A stretch of DNA of 64,000 bases from Anaerolineae bacterium (GCA_011176685.1 DUED01000020.1:1-64000); one strand, 5' to 3'; numbered from the stretch's first letter, positions 46,123 to 55,019 are shown. Notes: a model not told the origin generated them from the sequence alone. Made by a program: numbers and translations.

Positions 46123-47395
46123 AAGATATGCCAGGGTCTTAGCTGGCTGCTTGCAGGCAATCGAACAAGGCAAGATGAGCATGGATGAATGTTTGCAACG
46201 ATATCATCAATACCGGGAAGAACTGCAAAGATTGCTGATAATATCCGATATGTTACACAACGCGCCAGATGTTGCTCCCGATTTACATACACGCCGCGCC
46301 GCAAAATTTGAACTTTTAAACAGTTTGCCCACACGAAATATTTCTGTAACAAAACTGAAACAAAATCGTTCTATATGGCAGACTAATCAAAAACCATTTA
46401 AAAAGAGGTTTGCCATGTCATGGGTAATAATTATGGCTACAGTTCTATCACTTTTTAGCGGAGCAGGGGCTGTATATGCATCCAGTGATGCAATTCCAGG
46501 TGATTTGCTCTATCCGGTAAAAACAGCAATTGAGGAAATCCAACTTGGCATTTCCGATGATGAGACAGATACTATTCTGTATTTGGGATTCATGGATGAA
46601 CGGCTGGATGAAATTGCACAATTAATTAGCGATGGTGACCTGGAAGACATACCAGTAGCTCTTGATGGCTATCAGAACCACCTAGAGCAGCTCACAAAAC
46701 TAATGTCACACATCCGCCCTGATGATCCTGTACAAAGCCAAGCGCTTGAAGCTATGCTGCAGACGCATCTACAAGAACAATCGCAGGTTATGAATGGGTT
46801 CGCTATGTCTCTAGGAGAACAGATCCAACTGCGTGAACAACTTCAAGAAATGTCACAAACCGCTACACAACTGCACTTGCAAATAGAGAATAAGGACAAA
46901 GAAGAAGAAACTCAAAAACCAGAAGGAGCTGGCCAGCCACATAAAGAAGGTAATTCAGAAATGCCCAGTGATGGAAAGGGTCAGTCACAAGATCAATCTT
47001 CCGGAAGCAATCAGCAATCAGGTGAATTCCAAGGTCAGTTGCAGGTTTCCTTGTCCAGTCATGGAAGCATGGAAGAAGGACAGTACACACTAACTTTTCA
47101 AGTCAATGCTGCATTGGAAGGTAATCTTCATGCCTTAGTGAATGGCGAGCACTTTGCCTGCGCACTGATTAACAAAGCCAATGGCTTGCTCGAATGCAAG
47201 GGACCTGCACCAATTGATGATGAAGCATCTGTGATGCTATATAAAGACAAAACAGGTGAATTGCTCTTCAGCCAGATGATAAAGGTGAATAAATTTATGT
47301 GGGGTCAGAGCAATGAACAGGGCGGCATGAATGGGCAAGGTGATGGTGAAGGACAGGGTTGCAATGATGGGCAAGGTTGTGGGGGAGGAAAATAA
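46112..47395 (+). CDS. DUF5667-type membrane protein, putative anti-sigma partner
   Basis: A 427-residue protein. The N-terminal part (1-90) is cytosolic and helical, with LAGCLQAIEQGKMSMDECLQ, like the front of anti-sigma factors. One membrane helix lies at about 105-128. The extracytoplasmic part starts with ASSDAIPGDLLYPVKTAIEE, the DUF5667 hallmark, followed by a helical segment (130-260), a Gln/Ser/Gly-rich linker (265-305), a beta-type domain (308-395) and a GQGDGEGQG tail. It overlaps the sigma gene by 11 bases. Membership of the anti-sigma group is inferred from context. Confidence 0.75.
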   Translation: MKDKRYARVLAGCLQAIEQGKMSMDECLQRYHQYREELQRLLIISDMLHNAPDVAPDLHTRRAAKFELLNSLPTRNISVTKLKQNRSIWQTNQKPFKKRFAMSWVIIMATVLSLFSGAGAVYASSDAIPGDLLYPVKTAIEEIQLGISDDETDTILYLGFMDERLDEIAQLISDGDLEDIPVALDGYQNHLEQLTKLMSHIRPDDPVQSQALEAMLQTHLQEQSQVMNGFAMSLGEQIQLREQLQEMSQTATQLHLQIENKDKEEETQKPEGAGQPHKEGNSEMPSDGKGQSQDQSSGSNQQSGEFQGQLQVSLSSHGSMEEGQYTLTFQVNAALEGNLHALVNGEHFACALINKANGLLECKGPAPIDDEASVMLYKDKTGELLFSQMIKVNKFMWGQSNEQGGMNGQGDGEGQGCNDGQGCGGGK

Positions 47396-47424
47396 TAGAA
47401 GGGGATATTATGATAGTAGAAGTA

Positions 47425-47457
47425 CAAGGCGGAGCATTTATACTCCGCCTTGCTTTT
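47425..47457. terminator. Terminator after the sigma/DUF5667 operon
   Basis: A perfect 10-bp stem (CAAGGCGGAG and complement) with an 8-base loop, followed by CTTTTT. It also lies behind the convergent DegV gene. Confidence 0.88.
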
Positions 47458-47528
47458 TAACCTAGCTCGAGTAATCTTGGTTATGTATTTTTTAAGTATT
47501 TTTTAAGAACACCCTGATAATGAAGCAC

Positions 47529-48398
47529 TCAAGGTATGTCCACAAATGCTCGCTGAGGCGCATAAGCAACACCCACCATGCTGGGACCAGTATGTGCGCC
47601 GAGCACCAGCGACATAGGTCCAATCGGCAACCATTCACAGTCAAAGCGCTGTTCCAACTGCTCACGCAGCATGGCAGCCCCTTCGGGGTTGTAGGCATGC
47701 AGTACCTGCACCCGTAGAGCGCTGCCTGGTTTGTGCTGCTTGGCGATCAGATCAACCAGCCCTTGCACTGCCCGCTTAAAGGTCCGCATTTGACCTATTT
47801 GGACATAGGTCCCGTTTACCTTTTCTACCCCAATTAAAGGTTTAATGCTCAGCAATGATGCAATTAATCCTTTCATATGGCTAATACGCCCACCATGAAT
47901 CAGATATTTAAGCTCTTTTAAAGTATAAATGCTATCGCTTGCCGCTCCAATGCTTTTTATCAGGTCCAGTATTTTCTTTTTAGACCAACTAGCTTTTATT
48001 GCTCGAGCTGCGGCTTTCACCTGCCAGCCAGCTGCCGCGGATAGAGTCTTGGTATCCACAAGCGTTATTTTTGCTTGCGGAACCATCTCTGCACCTAATT
48101 GAGCGGAAGCGAAAGTACCGCTTAATCCGGATGTCATTTGTATCGAAAGAATATCCGGGTCAGTTTTTGCCAGTTTCTTATACACTTCAGCGAAATCTCC
48201 AGCTGATGGCTGCGAAGTGACGGGAAGTTCATCGGTTGCAGCCAGCAGCTTGTAAAAATCCTTCGGTTGGATGTCAATTCCTTCTTTGTATGATTTGCCC
48301 TCGAGGGTGACCACCAGGGGGATAATGTGAATGTGCAGCTCTTTTAGCTGTTTGGGGCTAAGACCTACGTCTGTTCCACTGTCGGTTACGATTTGCAT
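47529..48398 (-). CDS. DegV-family fatty-acid-binding protein, second copy
   Basis: A 289-residue protein with the same fold as the 39322 gene: MQIVTDSGTDVGL, HIIPLVVTLEGKSYKEGIDI, PVTSQPSAGDF, SIQMTSGLSGTFASAQLGA, LIHGGRISHMKG and AHTGPSMVGVAYAP. It probably binds a single fatty acid. The two copies are diverged and separated by 8 kb, so they may differ in lipid preference, as FakB1 and FakB2 do. AAGGAGAATT precedes the start. Confidence 0.88.
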   Translation of the reverse strand: MQIVTDSGTDVGLSPKQLKELHIHIIPLVVTLEGKSYKEGIDIQPKDFYKLLAATDELPVTSQPSAGDFAEVYKKLAKTDPDILSIQMTSGLSGTFASAQLGAEMVPQAKITLVDTKTLSAAAGWQVKAAARAIKASWSKKKILDLIKSIGAASDSIYTLKELKYLIHGGRISHMKGLIASLLSIKPLIGVEKVNGTYVQIGQMRTFKRAVQGLVDLIAKQHKPGSALRVQVLHAYNPEGAAMLREQLEQRFDCEWLPIGPMSLVLGAHTGPSMVGVAYAPQRAFVDIP

Positions 48399-48478
48399 TT
48401 GCTAATTCTCCTTTTCAATCTATATACTTAAGGTAGCTTTAAATTATAACCTTCTAAAGTAACAATGTCTAAAATTAC

Positions 48479-48534
48479 ACAACCACATCCAGCTAAAAAA
48501 AACTGACGCCTATCGAATTCAGATGTCAGTATGT
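48479..48534 (-). repeat. Inverted repeat, left copy (pairs with 54647-54704)
   Basis: Read on the minus strand, these 56 bases match 54647-54704 on the plus strand with about three substitutions and a 2-base length difference in the T run. The repeat contains a hairpin/T-tract terminator and the extra downstream segment AGCTGGATG. The copies face outward from the two-component/efflux region. Confidence 0.85.
48495..48530 (-). terminator. Terminator of the two-component operon
   Basis: ACTGAC...GTCAGT arms with further pairing inside, followed on the minus strand by eight T. It lies about 80 bases after the response-regulator stop and belongs to the left inverted repeat. Confidence 0.75.
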
Positions 48535-48608
48535 AAAATTTTCTCTGAGGGTTTTTTTATCCATCTTTTAGGGTGCCCTACAATCATAAGAAGGCGTTTA
48601 CATTTTAA

Positions 48609-49250
48609 CTAATCAACTATTCCATAGCGCAGGGCAACTACAGCTGCTTGGGTCCTATCTTTTACTTCTAGCTTTTCCAATATTGCACTTACGTAGTTGC
48701 GCACTGTGCCTTTCGAGAGGAAGATCTCTTGCGCAATCTCTGCATTGGACAGCCCATTGGCGATTAATCCTAAAATCTCTTTTTCGCGGTCAGTTAAATT
48801 CTTACCAACCAAGGTTTCGCCTTTTTGTACACCTTTCGCTATCTTTGTGAATAATTTAACCGCTACCTTCTCGTCCACAGGCGTTCTGTCCTCGGAAACA
48901 TCAACAATTGCCTGGATCAATTTTTCCCTAGAAGCATCCTTTAACAAGTATCCATCTGCGCCATTGCGGATGGCATCAAAAACCCAGGCATCGGCGTCAT
49001 AGGTCGTGAGCACCAGAACTTTGATCTGCGGGTATTTCTGTTTGATTTCCTTGGTGGCTTGCAGCCCATTCATTACCGGCATTTTAAGGTCCATCAAGAC
49101 CACATGCGGAGCTTTTTTTTCGATCTTCTCAATCAGTTCCACACCATTGTTGGCAATGCCGAGCACATTGATGGCTTCGGTGGTACTCAAGATTGCTTGC
49201 AAACCCTGGCAAACAACTTCTTGATCGTCGCAAATAATCAGGTTAATCAT
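48609..49250 (-). CDS. NarL/LuxR-type response regulator
   Basis: A 213-residue DNA-binding response regulator. The receiver domain (1-120) has DD at residues 8-9, the phosphorylated Asp54 in VLMDLKMP, Thr in VLVLTTYD and Lys in YLLKDAS. The LuxR domain (145-210) has LTDREKEILGLIANGLSNAE and FLSKGTVRNYVSAILEKL. It overlaps the kinase gene upstream by 8 bases. It is divergent from the efflux operon and most likely controls it. Confidence 0.95.
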   Translation of the reverse strand: MINLIICDDQEVVCQGLQAILSTTEAINVLGIANNGVELIEKIEKKAPHVVLMDLKMPVMNGLQATKEIKQKYPQIKVLVLTTYDADAWVFDAIRNGADGYLLKDASREKLIQAIVDVSEDRTPVDEKVAVKLFTKIAKGVQKGETLVGKNLTDREKEILGLIANGLSNAEIAQEIFLSKGTVRNYVSAILEKLEVKDRTQAAVVALRYGIVD

Positions 49251-50496
49251 CGCTGCGCGGTAATTGTATAATAATCTTGGTTTTCATATTCGGTTTGCTA
49301 TCAATCGTTAATGTGCCTCCCAACAATTCAACCCGTTCCCGCATGCCTCGGATACCCATTTGCTCTTTTCGTATCTTTTCAGGATCAAATCCTTTGCCGT
49401 TATCTTCAATCATCAAAGTGAAATTATCCGGTTGGTTTTCCAAAGCAACATCAATGCTTTTAGCATTGGAGTGCTTGATACTGTTCTCTAGCGCTTCCTG
49501 CACAGAACGATAAATGCAGTGGTTAATCTCATCATCCAGCAACTCATCACTGGCTGGCAACGATACTTTTGATTGAAAACCTCCCCGCTCTGCTGCACTT
49601 ATCACCAAGTTTTTAATAGCTTGTTTTAATCCGTATGTCTCAACCGCCGATGAGCGCATGTCCACCAAAGCACGCCGTGTCTCATCTAATCCATGGCGGG
49701 TATTTACCAGTGTTCTATTCAGTACTTGCTTGGCTTGTTGCGGTTTCTTTGAGAACAGCGCCCTAATGGCTTCCAACTGTACAGCCACACTGCTCAGGGT
49801 ATGCGCTAAGGTATCATGCATTTCACGGGCAATGCGGTTGCGCTCCTGGCTTTGTGCCAAGCGTTCAGCAGTTAAAGCATATTTTCTTAGTTTCCGATTG
49901 GCAGCTTCCAATTCTTTTTGCTGAGTTCGCTGCAGGTCAACCAGGCGGTACGTAATCCAGCCGATAATGCCCAGAGTCAAACCGCGTACAATATTACCCA
50001 TCATTGAGATGACAAAAAAGAAATTATCTCCTTTGCCATAAATTCGAAATGGCAGGATATCTAGCAGAGTGATAAAAATGCAATAATACATTACTTCCCG
50101 CAGTGAGTACTGCCAGGCGATAAACATCAAAGGGATAAACAAGTAAAAAGTAGTATCCCAGCGCAGGAGGTTGATACCTCCCCGAAACCAATCGGATTTT
50201 TCCAAGGAGGGTGGAATTGATCTAGCTAAAATGGTTATACTTGCAAGCAAAAATAAAAGAACTAATAATTGCGGCTTTTTAATTTTAGACTTTATTGCAG
50301 GAATGAGCAGTGAGACTAATACAAACATCAATATTAGGGCGGAAATAAATGAGGATTGATCAAGAGCAAAGCGCATTTCATCCTTGCGAAGTACAAATCG
50401 TGGTGAAAATGCGGATATCAGTAAAAAAGTTATCTGCATTATTATTGACCAACGTAAGATTGGAATTATGCGCGTATCAATGCTGTTGTCCTTCAT
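49243..50496 (-). CDS. Sensor histidine kinase, HisKA_3 type
   Basis: A 417-residue kinase. The N-terminal part has six membrane helices with little extracellular loop, so the signal is probably sensed in the membrane. The phosphorylated His is in RNRIAREMHDTLAHTLSS near residue 226. The ATPase domain is at the end: IYRSVQEALENSIKHSNA, DNGKGFDPEK and MGIRGMRERVELLGG. It is the partner of the response regulator whose gene it overlaps. Together with the divergent MacAB-type pump it resembles antibiotic- or envelope-stress sensing modules. Confidence 0.93.
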   Translation of the reverse strand: MKDNSIDTRIIPILRWSIIMQITFLLISAFSPRFVLRKDEMRFALDQSSFISALILMFVLVSLLIPAIKSKIKKPQLLVLLFLLASITILARSIPPSLEKSDWFRGGINLLRWDTTFYLFIPLMFIAWQYSLREVMYYCIFITLLDILPFRIYGKGDNFFFVISMMGNIVRGLTLGIIGWITYRLVDLQRTQQKELEAANRKLRKYALTAERLAQSQERNRIAREMHDTLAHTLSSVAVQLEAIRALFSKKPQQAKQVLNRTLVNTRHGLDETRRALVDMRSSAVETYGLKQAIKNLVISAAERGGFQSKVSLPASDELLDDEINHCIYRSVQEALENSIKHSNAKSIDVALENQPDNFTLMIEDNGKGFDPEKIRKEQMGIRGMRERVELLGGTLTIDSKPNMKTKIIIQLPRSDD

Positions 50497-50591
50497 GCCC
50501 TCATACTAACATAAGTCAGCCCAAAACAGCCCTTGGTTGCCGTCATAAAAGGATATGACTTTAGGCACCCTTAGATTTGATGCTGGACACC

Positions 50592-50620
50592 TTCAAAAAT
50601 ATTGCAGTCCGTTATAAAAT
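50592..50620 (+). promoter_or_regulatory. Putative promoter of the efflux operon
   Basis: TTCAAA (50592-50597) and TAAAAT (50615-50620) are 17 bases apart. AGGAG (50657-50661) is the ribosome site for the ATG at 50668. The 170-base gap between the divergent operons is where the response regulator would be expected to bind. Confidence 0.45.
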
Positions 50621-50667
50621 TTTTCTGCAATTAGCATGAAATTGAGATCAAATTCTAGGAGTTTATT

Positions 50668-52197
50668 ATGGAAAAAAGGGAATCAAAAGGAAAAACACAA
50701 GCATTAAATAAGCAAGTTCAGGAGCTTGGAAAGAAAATGATTGAGTTCTATCAGAGCCACAGAAAGCTCACAATCATCGGTGGTGGGATACTTGCCGTTC
50801 TGCTCATTGCAGCGATCGTACTACCCATCCTTGGCAAGAACGATGATGAGGTCGCCATGCAGACTGCCCAAGTAACCATCGGTGACCTGACTAAAACTAT
50901 AGACGTGGTGGGTACAGTAAAAGCCGTGCCCTCTAGCATTTTATCTTTTGGCACGGAAGGCATTGTCTCGGATTATGATCTGCAGGTCGCAGATCAAGTT
51001 CTCGAGGGTGATGTCCTGATAATGCTTAAAGACAGCTCCATTTCATCATCCATCCTGCAAGCTGAATCCAGTTTGCTGGATGCACAGCATGAACTGGATA
51101 AATTGATCAATGCCAATTCATTACTGTACGAAGCTGCATTAACCCTGGAAGATGCTGAATATGCCTACCGATCAAAATTGGATTCGTGGGAATATTGGAA
51201 CTTCAACAACACTCCCCAGAATGCGGTTGACGAGGCGGTGGAATCCTACATTGCCAAAGAAAACACACTTACCAGAGCAAAGGATGTCTATAATACCCTA
51301 TCGCGTCAGGTGGAAAACAGCGATGACCCTGAATTAGCTGCTGCCCATAAGGAGATGCAGGCAGCTCAATTCGAGCGGGATAAAGCTTTACGCCATGTCA
51401 ATTACCTTCTAGGCCATACCTTTGACCACGCTGTGGAAACGGATTACATCGAATATAAACAGGCAGATGCTGCCCTGCAGGAAGCCCTGCTCACCTATGA
51501 AAAATATTTCGATAACTCGGACGAGATCGCTGCAGCACAAGCCAATGTCCAGGCTTTGCAAAATACAATTGACAGCGCCAAGATCATTGCGCCCTTTGAT
51601 GGGACCGTTACCAATATCATGGTTGATCCAGGGCAACTCATTTCCTCAGGCACGGCAGCAGTGCAGGTTGATGCGCTTGATAACTTAATGATTCATGTCC
51701 TGGTCTCGGAGGTGGATATCGAGGATGTTGAGGTCGGTCAGGAAGCGATAGTAACTCTTGACGCCCTTCCAAACAGACAATATAGCGGCATTGTCGTAAA
51801 GGTCTCACAAGCTGGAAGTGATGAATCGGGCGTGGTGGAATTCAGCGTTTCTGTGAATGTAATAGATCCTGCCCCTGCTATTAAACCCGGTTTCACGGCT
51901 GTAGCCAGTATTACCATCGACCAAGTGGAGAATGCACTGTTGGTTCCCAGTTCGGCGCTGCAAAGCCGTGAGGGGAGAAATGTGGTGATGAAAGTAGATG
52001 ACCAGGTTAATATCACACCCATCCAAGTTGAGGTGGGCGTGAGCGCAGAGTCCTATACCGAAATCTTGAGTGACAACCTGGCGGAAGGCGATACCATCAT
52101 GGTCTTCAGTACGACCTCAGACTCGCAATTCTTCTTCCCAGGCCCAGGTGGTGGATTTGGTCTAGGCGGTTTGGGTGGCGAACGACCTAAGAACTAG
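50668..52197 (+). CDS. Periplasmic adaptor/membrane fusion protein, MacA-like
   Basis: A 509-residue HlyD/MacA-type protein. A membrane helix lies at about residues 32-54. Next come MQTAQVTIGDLTKTIDVVGT, a biotinyl-lipoyl half-domain, a long alpha-helical hairpin (125-300), AKIIAPFDGTVTNI as the second lipoyl half, a beta barrel with VDIEDVEVGQEAIV and a Gly/Phe-rich tail (FFFPGPGGGFG). In a Gram-positive-like or single-membrane Chloroflexota cell it would bridge the pump and outer wall. It is the first gene of the efflux operon; the ATPase follows after 11 bases. Confidence 0.88.
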   Translation: MEKRESKGKTQALNKQVQELGKKMIEFYQSHRKLTIIGGGILAVLLIAAIVLPILGKNDDEVAMQTAQVTIGDLTKTIDVVGTVKAVPSSILSFGTEGIVSDYDLQVADQVLEGDVLIMLKDSSISSSILQAESSLLDAQHELDKLINANSLLYEAALTLEDAEYAYRSKLDSWEYWNFNNTPQNAVDEAVESYIAKENTLTRAKDVYNTLSRQVENSDDPELAAAHKEMQAAQFERDKALRHVNYLLGHTFDHAVETDYIEYKQADAALQEALLTYEKYFDNSDEIAAAQANVQALQNTIDSAKIIAPFDGTVTNIMVDPGQLISSGTAAVQVDALDNLMIHVLVSEVDIEDVEVGQEAIVTLDALPNRQYSGIVVKVSQAGSDESGVVEFSVSVNVIDPAPAIKPGFTAVASITIDQVENALLVPSSALQSREGRNVVMKVDDQVNITPIQVEVGVSAESYTEILSDNLAEGDTIMVFSTTSDSQFFFPGPGGGFGLGGLGGERPKN

Positions 52198-52208
52198 TAG
52201 TAGTAAGT

Positions 52209-52886
52209 ATGCAGAAAAAAGTCTTAGAAGCAAAAAATATAACGAAAATCTATCAAATGGGTGAGGTACAGGTTCATGCCCTGCGTGGATTATCATTAGA
52301 TGTAAAAAAAGGGGAAGTGGTCTCCATTATGGGACCATCCGGTTCTGGCAAATCCACTCTGATGAATATCCTGGGATGTTTAGATAGACCCACCAGCGGA
52401 GAGTATATTCTTAATGGCAAGCGCGTAGCAAAGCTGAGCGACGACCAATTGGCTGATATCCGCAACCGCCAGGTTGGCTTTGTGTTCCAGAGCTACAACC
52501 TACTGCCACGCTCCACGGCGACTGCCAATGTTATGCTGCCTTTGCGCTACAGCCGCAATGGACACCAGCAGCCACGAAAAAAAGCGGAAATGCTGCTGGA
52601 AATAGTCGGGCTGGGTGACCGCATGCATCACAAACCAAGCGAACTTTCAGGCGGTGAGCAGCAGCGGGTCGCAATCGCCCGGGCGCTGGCAAATGATCCA
52701 GCCATCGTGCTGGCAGATGAGCCCACCGGAAATATTGACTCTAAATCAGGGGATGAAATTATGAACCTGCTGCTCAAATTGAACAAGGAAAAAGGCGTCA
52801 CCCTCATCATTGTGACCCATGATCCAGAAGTGGCGAAATATACTCAGCGAACGATCGAGATCATAGATGGGAAGGAGCGTGCATGA
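52209..52886 (+). CDS. ABC transporter ATPase, MacB/LolD type
   Basis: A 225-residue nucleotide-binding subunit. Walker A GPSGSGKSTLMNI near residue 40, Q-loop FVFQSYNLLPR, signature LSGGEQQRVAIARAL, Walker B VLADEPTGNIDS and switch His in IIVTHDPE. It powers the MacB-like permease. Its stop overlaps the permease start as ATGA (52883-52886). Confidence 0.95.
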   Translation: MQKKVLEAKNITKIYQMGEVQVHALRGLSLDVKKGEVVSIMGPSGSGKSTLMNILGCLDRPTSGEYILNGKRVAKLSDDQLADIRNRQVGFVFQSYNLLPRSTATANVMLPLRYSRNGHQQPRKKAEMLLEIVGLGDRMHHKPSELSGGEQQRVAIARALANDPAIVLADEPTGNIDSKSGDEIMNLLLKLNKEKGVTLIIVTHDPEVAKYTQRTIEIIDGKERA

Positions 52887-54109
52887 ATAAAATGAGATTT
52901 TTAACCGATGCATTTATAAGCCTAAACTCCAACAAGCTGCGCACCGGTTTGACTATGCTGGGCATCATCATCGGCGTAGCAGCCGTGATATCCATGTTGG
53001 CCATTGGTCAGGGAGCATCTACTTCCATCACGGAATCCATCCAATCCATTGGCACAAACCTGTTATACGTCACCACTGATACCTCGGTCACCAACTACCA
53101 GCCTTTGACAGTGCATGATGCCCAGGCGATTGAAGAATCGCCCTTGGCAGAATCAATTGCAGCGGTTGCGCCTTCTGTACAGGTAAACATGTCTGTCTCG
53201 TATAATGGTGTCTCAATCTCACCCACAATTCAAGGTGTTACTCCAGAATATGAATCAGTCCGTAATAAAAAAGTCGAAATCGGGATATTCATTTCAGAAA
53301 GCCATCTGGAGAACGCTGAGACAGTAGCTGTAATTGGCGCGGATGTGGTGACTGACCTGTTCGGATCGAGCGTTGGCGTTTTGGGTGAAAAGATCCGCAT
53401 TGGAAATACCCTCTATACTGTCATTGGCATCCTTGAGCAAAAGGGCGGAACTTCAATAGGTTCTTCTGATAACCAAATACTGGTCCCGCTCAGCACTGCC
53501 AATTTACGTTTGGTGGCAAAGTCAAAGGTCAACGATGTTGTAAACCTCATCTCCATCTCGGCCATTGACCCAGAGTCAATGGATCAAGCCATAAACGAGA
53601 TTACAGCCATATTGCAGTCCCAGCATAATATACAGACAGGAGAAGATTTAGATTTTTCAGTCAATTCTCAAGAAGACATCACTGAAGCAGCCACTTCCAT
53701 TACCCAAGTGTTGACCATCTTTTTAGGCGGCATAGGTGCCATCTCATTGCTGGTCGGTGGTATCGGCATCATGAACATTATGCTGGTGTCGGTCATCGAG
53801 CGTACCAAAGAGATTGGTTTGCGCAAAGCGCTGGGTGCCCGCAACCGCGACATTATGCTGCAATTCCTGATGGAATCGCTGGTGATCGGTCTCATCGGTG
53901 GCATATTTGGTGTAGCGCTCGGTTGGGGAATCTCTTCGCTGATCGGAGGTGTGGCAGCATTTGGTAATACTGCTTTCAATCCTGTCATTACCGCAGATTC
54001 TATACTTCTAGCCACACTTTTCTCTATTGCCATTGGATTAGTATTCGGGCTCTACCCGGCTAACCGGGCTGCTAAGCTTGAACCGGTAGAAGCATTAAGA
54101 ACAGAATAA
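52883..54109 (+). CDS. ABC transporter permease, MacB/FtsX type
   Basis: A 408-residue permease. Helix 1 (residues 18-40) is preceded by SNKLRTGLTMLGIIIGVAAV, the MacB hallmark. A large extracytoplasmic domain (45-275) follows, then three helices with GGIGAISLLVGGIGIMNIML, RTKEIGLRKALGARNRDI and the final LVFGLYPANRAAKLEPVEAL. It probably exports a drug, peptide or lipid in concert with the adaptor, under the divergent two-component system. Confidence 0.93.
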   Translation: MNKMRFLTDAFISLNSNKLRTGLTMLGIIIGVAAVISMLAIGQGASTSITESIQSIGTNLLYVTTDTSVTNYQPLTVHDAQAIEESPLAESIAAVAPSVQVNMSVSYNGVSISPTIQGVTPEYESVRNKKVEIGIFISESHLENAETVAVIGADVVTDLFGSSVGVLGEKIRIGNTLYTVIGILEQKGGTSIGSSDNQILVPLSTANLRLVAKSKVNDVVNLISISAIDPESMDQAINEITAILQSQHNIQTGEDLDFSVNSQEDITEAATSITQVLTIFLGGIGAISLLVGGIGIMNIMLVSVIERTKEIGLRKALGARNRDIMLQFLMESLVIGLIGGIFGVALGWGISSLIGGVAAFGNTAFNPVITADSILLATLFSIAIGLVFGLYPANRAAKLEPVEALRTE

Positions 54110-54123
54110 AGAAAGGAATACAC

Positions 54124-54530
54124 ATGAAAAAAAAACCTATAAGGTTTGGGGTGTTATCCTGCTGGTGCTGGGCTTACTAGCCATCGCCGGCGGGATTGGA
54201 GCAAGCATTTACAATCGCAACTTGCTGGGAAAACAGTTCTCTGATTTCCGGCGTGCTGATTTTCCCAAACTAAAAGAGGGCGAACGCCCTAATTTCTCTA
54301 GCAGGAACCGATTACAGCGGGTTTTCCGTTTCGCTCGTTTTGGTTTCTTTAGCGGCTTGCCGATCTTCCTGATAATTGATGGCGGCTTGCTGCTCATCGG
54401 CGGAGTAGTCCTGCTCATAATTGCCAAGAACAAAGCCAAAGCAGGAACAGTGGTTAATACACCAGCTAAAACACCGAAAAAACCGACTGCTCAAAAGGCA
54501 ACCAAAAAAACGGTCAAAAAGGAAGAGTAA
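54124..54530 (+). pseudogene. Small two-span membrane protein, start out of frame at an A9 tract
   Basis: Fourth gene of the efflux operon. ATG 54124 with an AAAGGAATA site is followed by nine A (54127-54135). In this frame translation stops after 18 codons. With one A more (or two fewer) the frame continues as KTYKVWGVILLVLGLLAIAGG, then RADFPKLKEGERP, a second helix GLPIFLIIDGGLLLIGGVVL and a Lys/Thr-rich tail to 54530, 135 residues. A weak in-frame GTG at 54165 is an alternative. Slippage of polymerase on A9, phase variation or a count error could each explain it. Confidence 0.6.
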
Positions 54531-54646
54531 CTGCCTTAAAGCGCTTGTCTGGTGCTGCTCGTCCTCCAATAGAAAAGCGGCTGGTTGAATTGTAGTGCAT
54601 CCTAAAAGTTGGACGAAAAAATAAAAAACCTCTCATAGGAAATAAT

Positions 54647-54704
54647 ACATACTGACGTCTGAATTCGATAGGCGTCAGTTTTGTTTTTAGCTGGATGCAG
54701 TTGT
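54647..54704 (+). repeat. Inverted repeat, right copy (pairs with 48479-48534)
   Basis: Contains the shared core CTGAATTCGATAGGCGTCAG and AGCTGGATG. See the left copy; the two bracket the kinase, regulator and efflux genes. Confidence 0.85.
54651..54688 (+). terminator. Terminator of the efflux operon
   Basis: ACTGACGTCT and AGGCGTCAGT arms around GAATTCGAT, then TTTTGTTTTT. It is the right copy of the outward-facing repeat. Confidence 0.78.
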
Positions 54705-54850
54705 CAAGCCCCCAGAATGGCTTCTGCTTTCTGTTTACCGCCAGCCAAGCCGATAACTTTGACCTCTTTATAATGGGCTAGTCTGAGGTTGAATTAGGTC
54801 TTTTCCTTTTAAAATTACTCCTCAGATCCAATTTGACAGTAGACAAATAA
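54705..54850 (-). other. Intergenic stretch with a possible gene scrap
   Basis: On the minus strand about 30 codons read HYKEVKVIGLAGGKQKAEAI then a stop near 54709, recalling the nucleotide-binding part of NADP-dependent oxidoreductases. It is too short to name with certainty. Nothing else is seen. Confidence 0.3.
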
Positions 54851-54851
54851 A

Positions 54852-54875
54852 AAAAAAGCCCTAACGGGCTTTTTT
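54852..54875 (-). terminator. Terminator after tRNA-Glu
   Basis: AGCCC pairs with GGGCT around TAAC, extended by A6 and T6 flanks. On the minus strand it lies 12 bases after the tRNA 3' end; it is symmetric and could also work forward. Confidence 0.82.
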
Positions 54876-54886
54876 AATAAATACAA

Positions 54887-54959
54887 TGCCCCCAAGGGGA
54901 TTCGAACCCCTGTTTTAGCCTTGAAAGGGCTGCGTCCTGGTCCCCTAGACGATGGGGGC
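54887..54959 (-). tRNA. tRNA-Glu (UUC)
   Basis: A 73-base cloverleaf on the minus strand. The acceptor arms GCCCCCA and TGGGGGC pair, the D-arm includes GTCTAGGGG, the anticodon loop is CTTTCAA (anticodon TTC) and the T-arm is GGGGTTCGAATCCCC. The discriminator is A, and CCA is not encoded. It stands alone. Confidence 0.97.
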
Positions 54960-55019
54960 AATGTGGCGCAATTCTACCATCTCCATAATAAGGGGTCAAG
55001 CAAGTGTATAGGTTCAATA

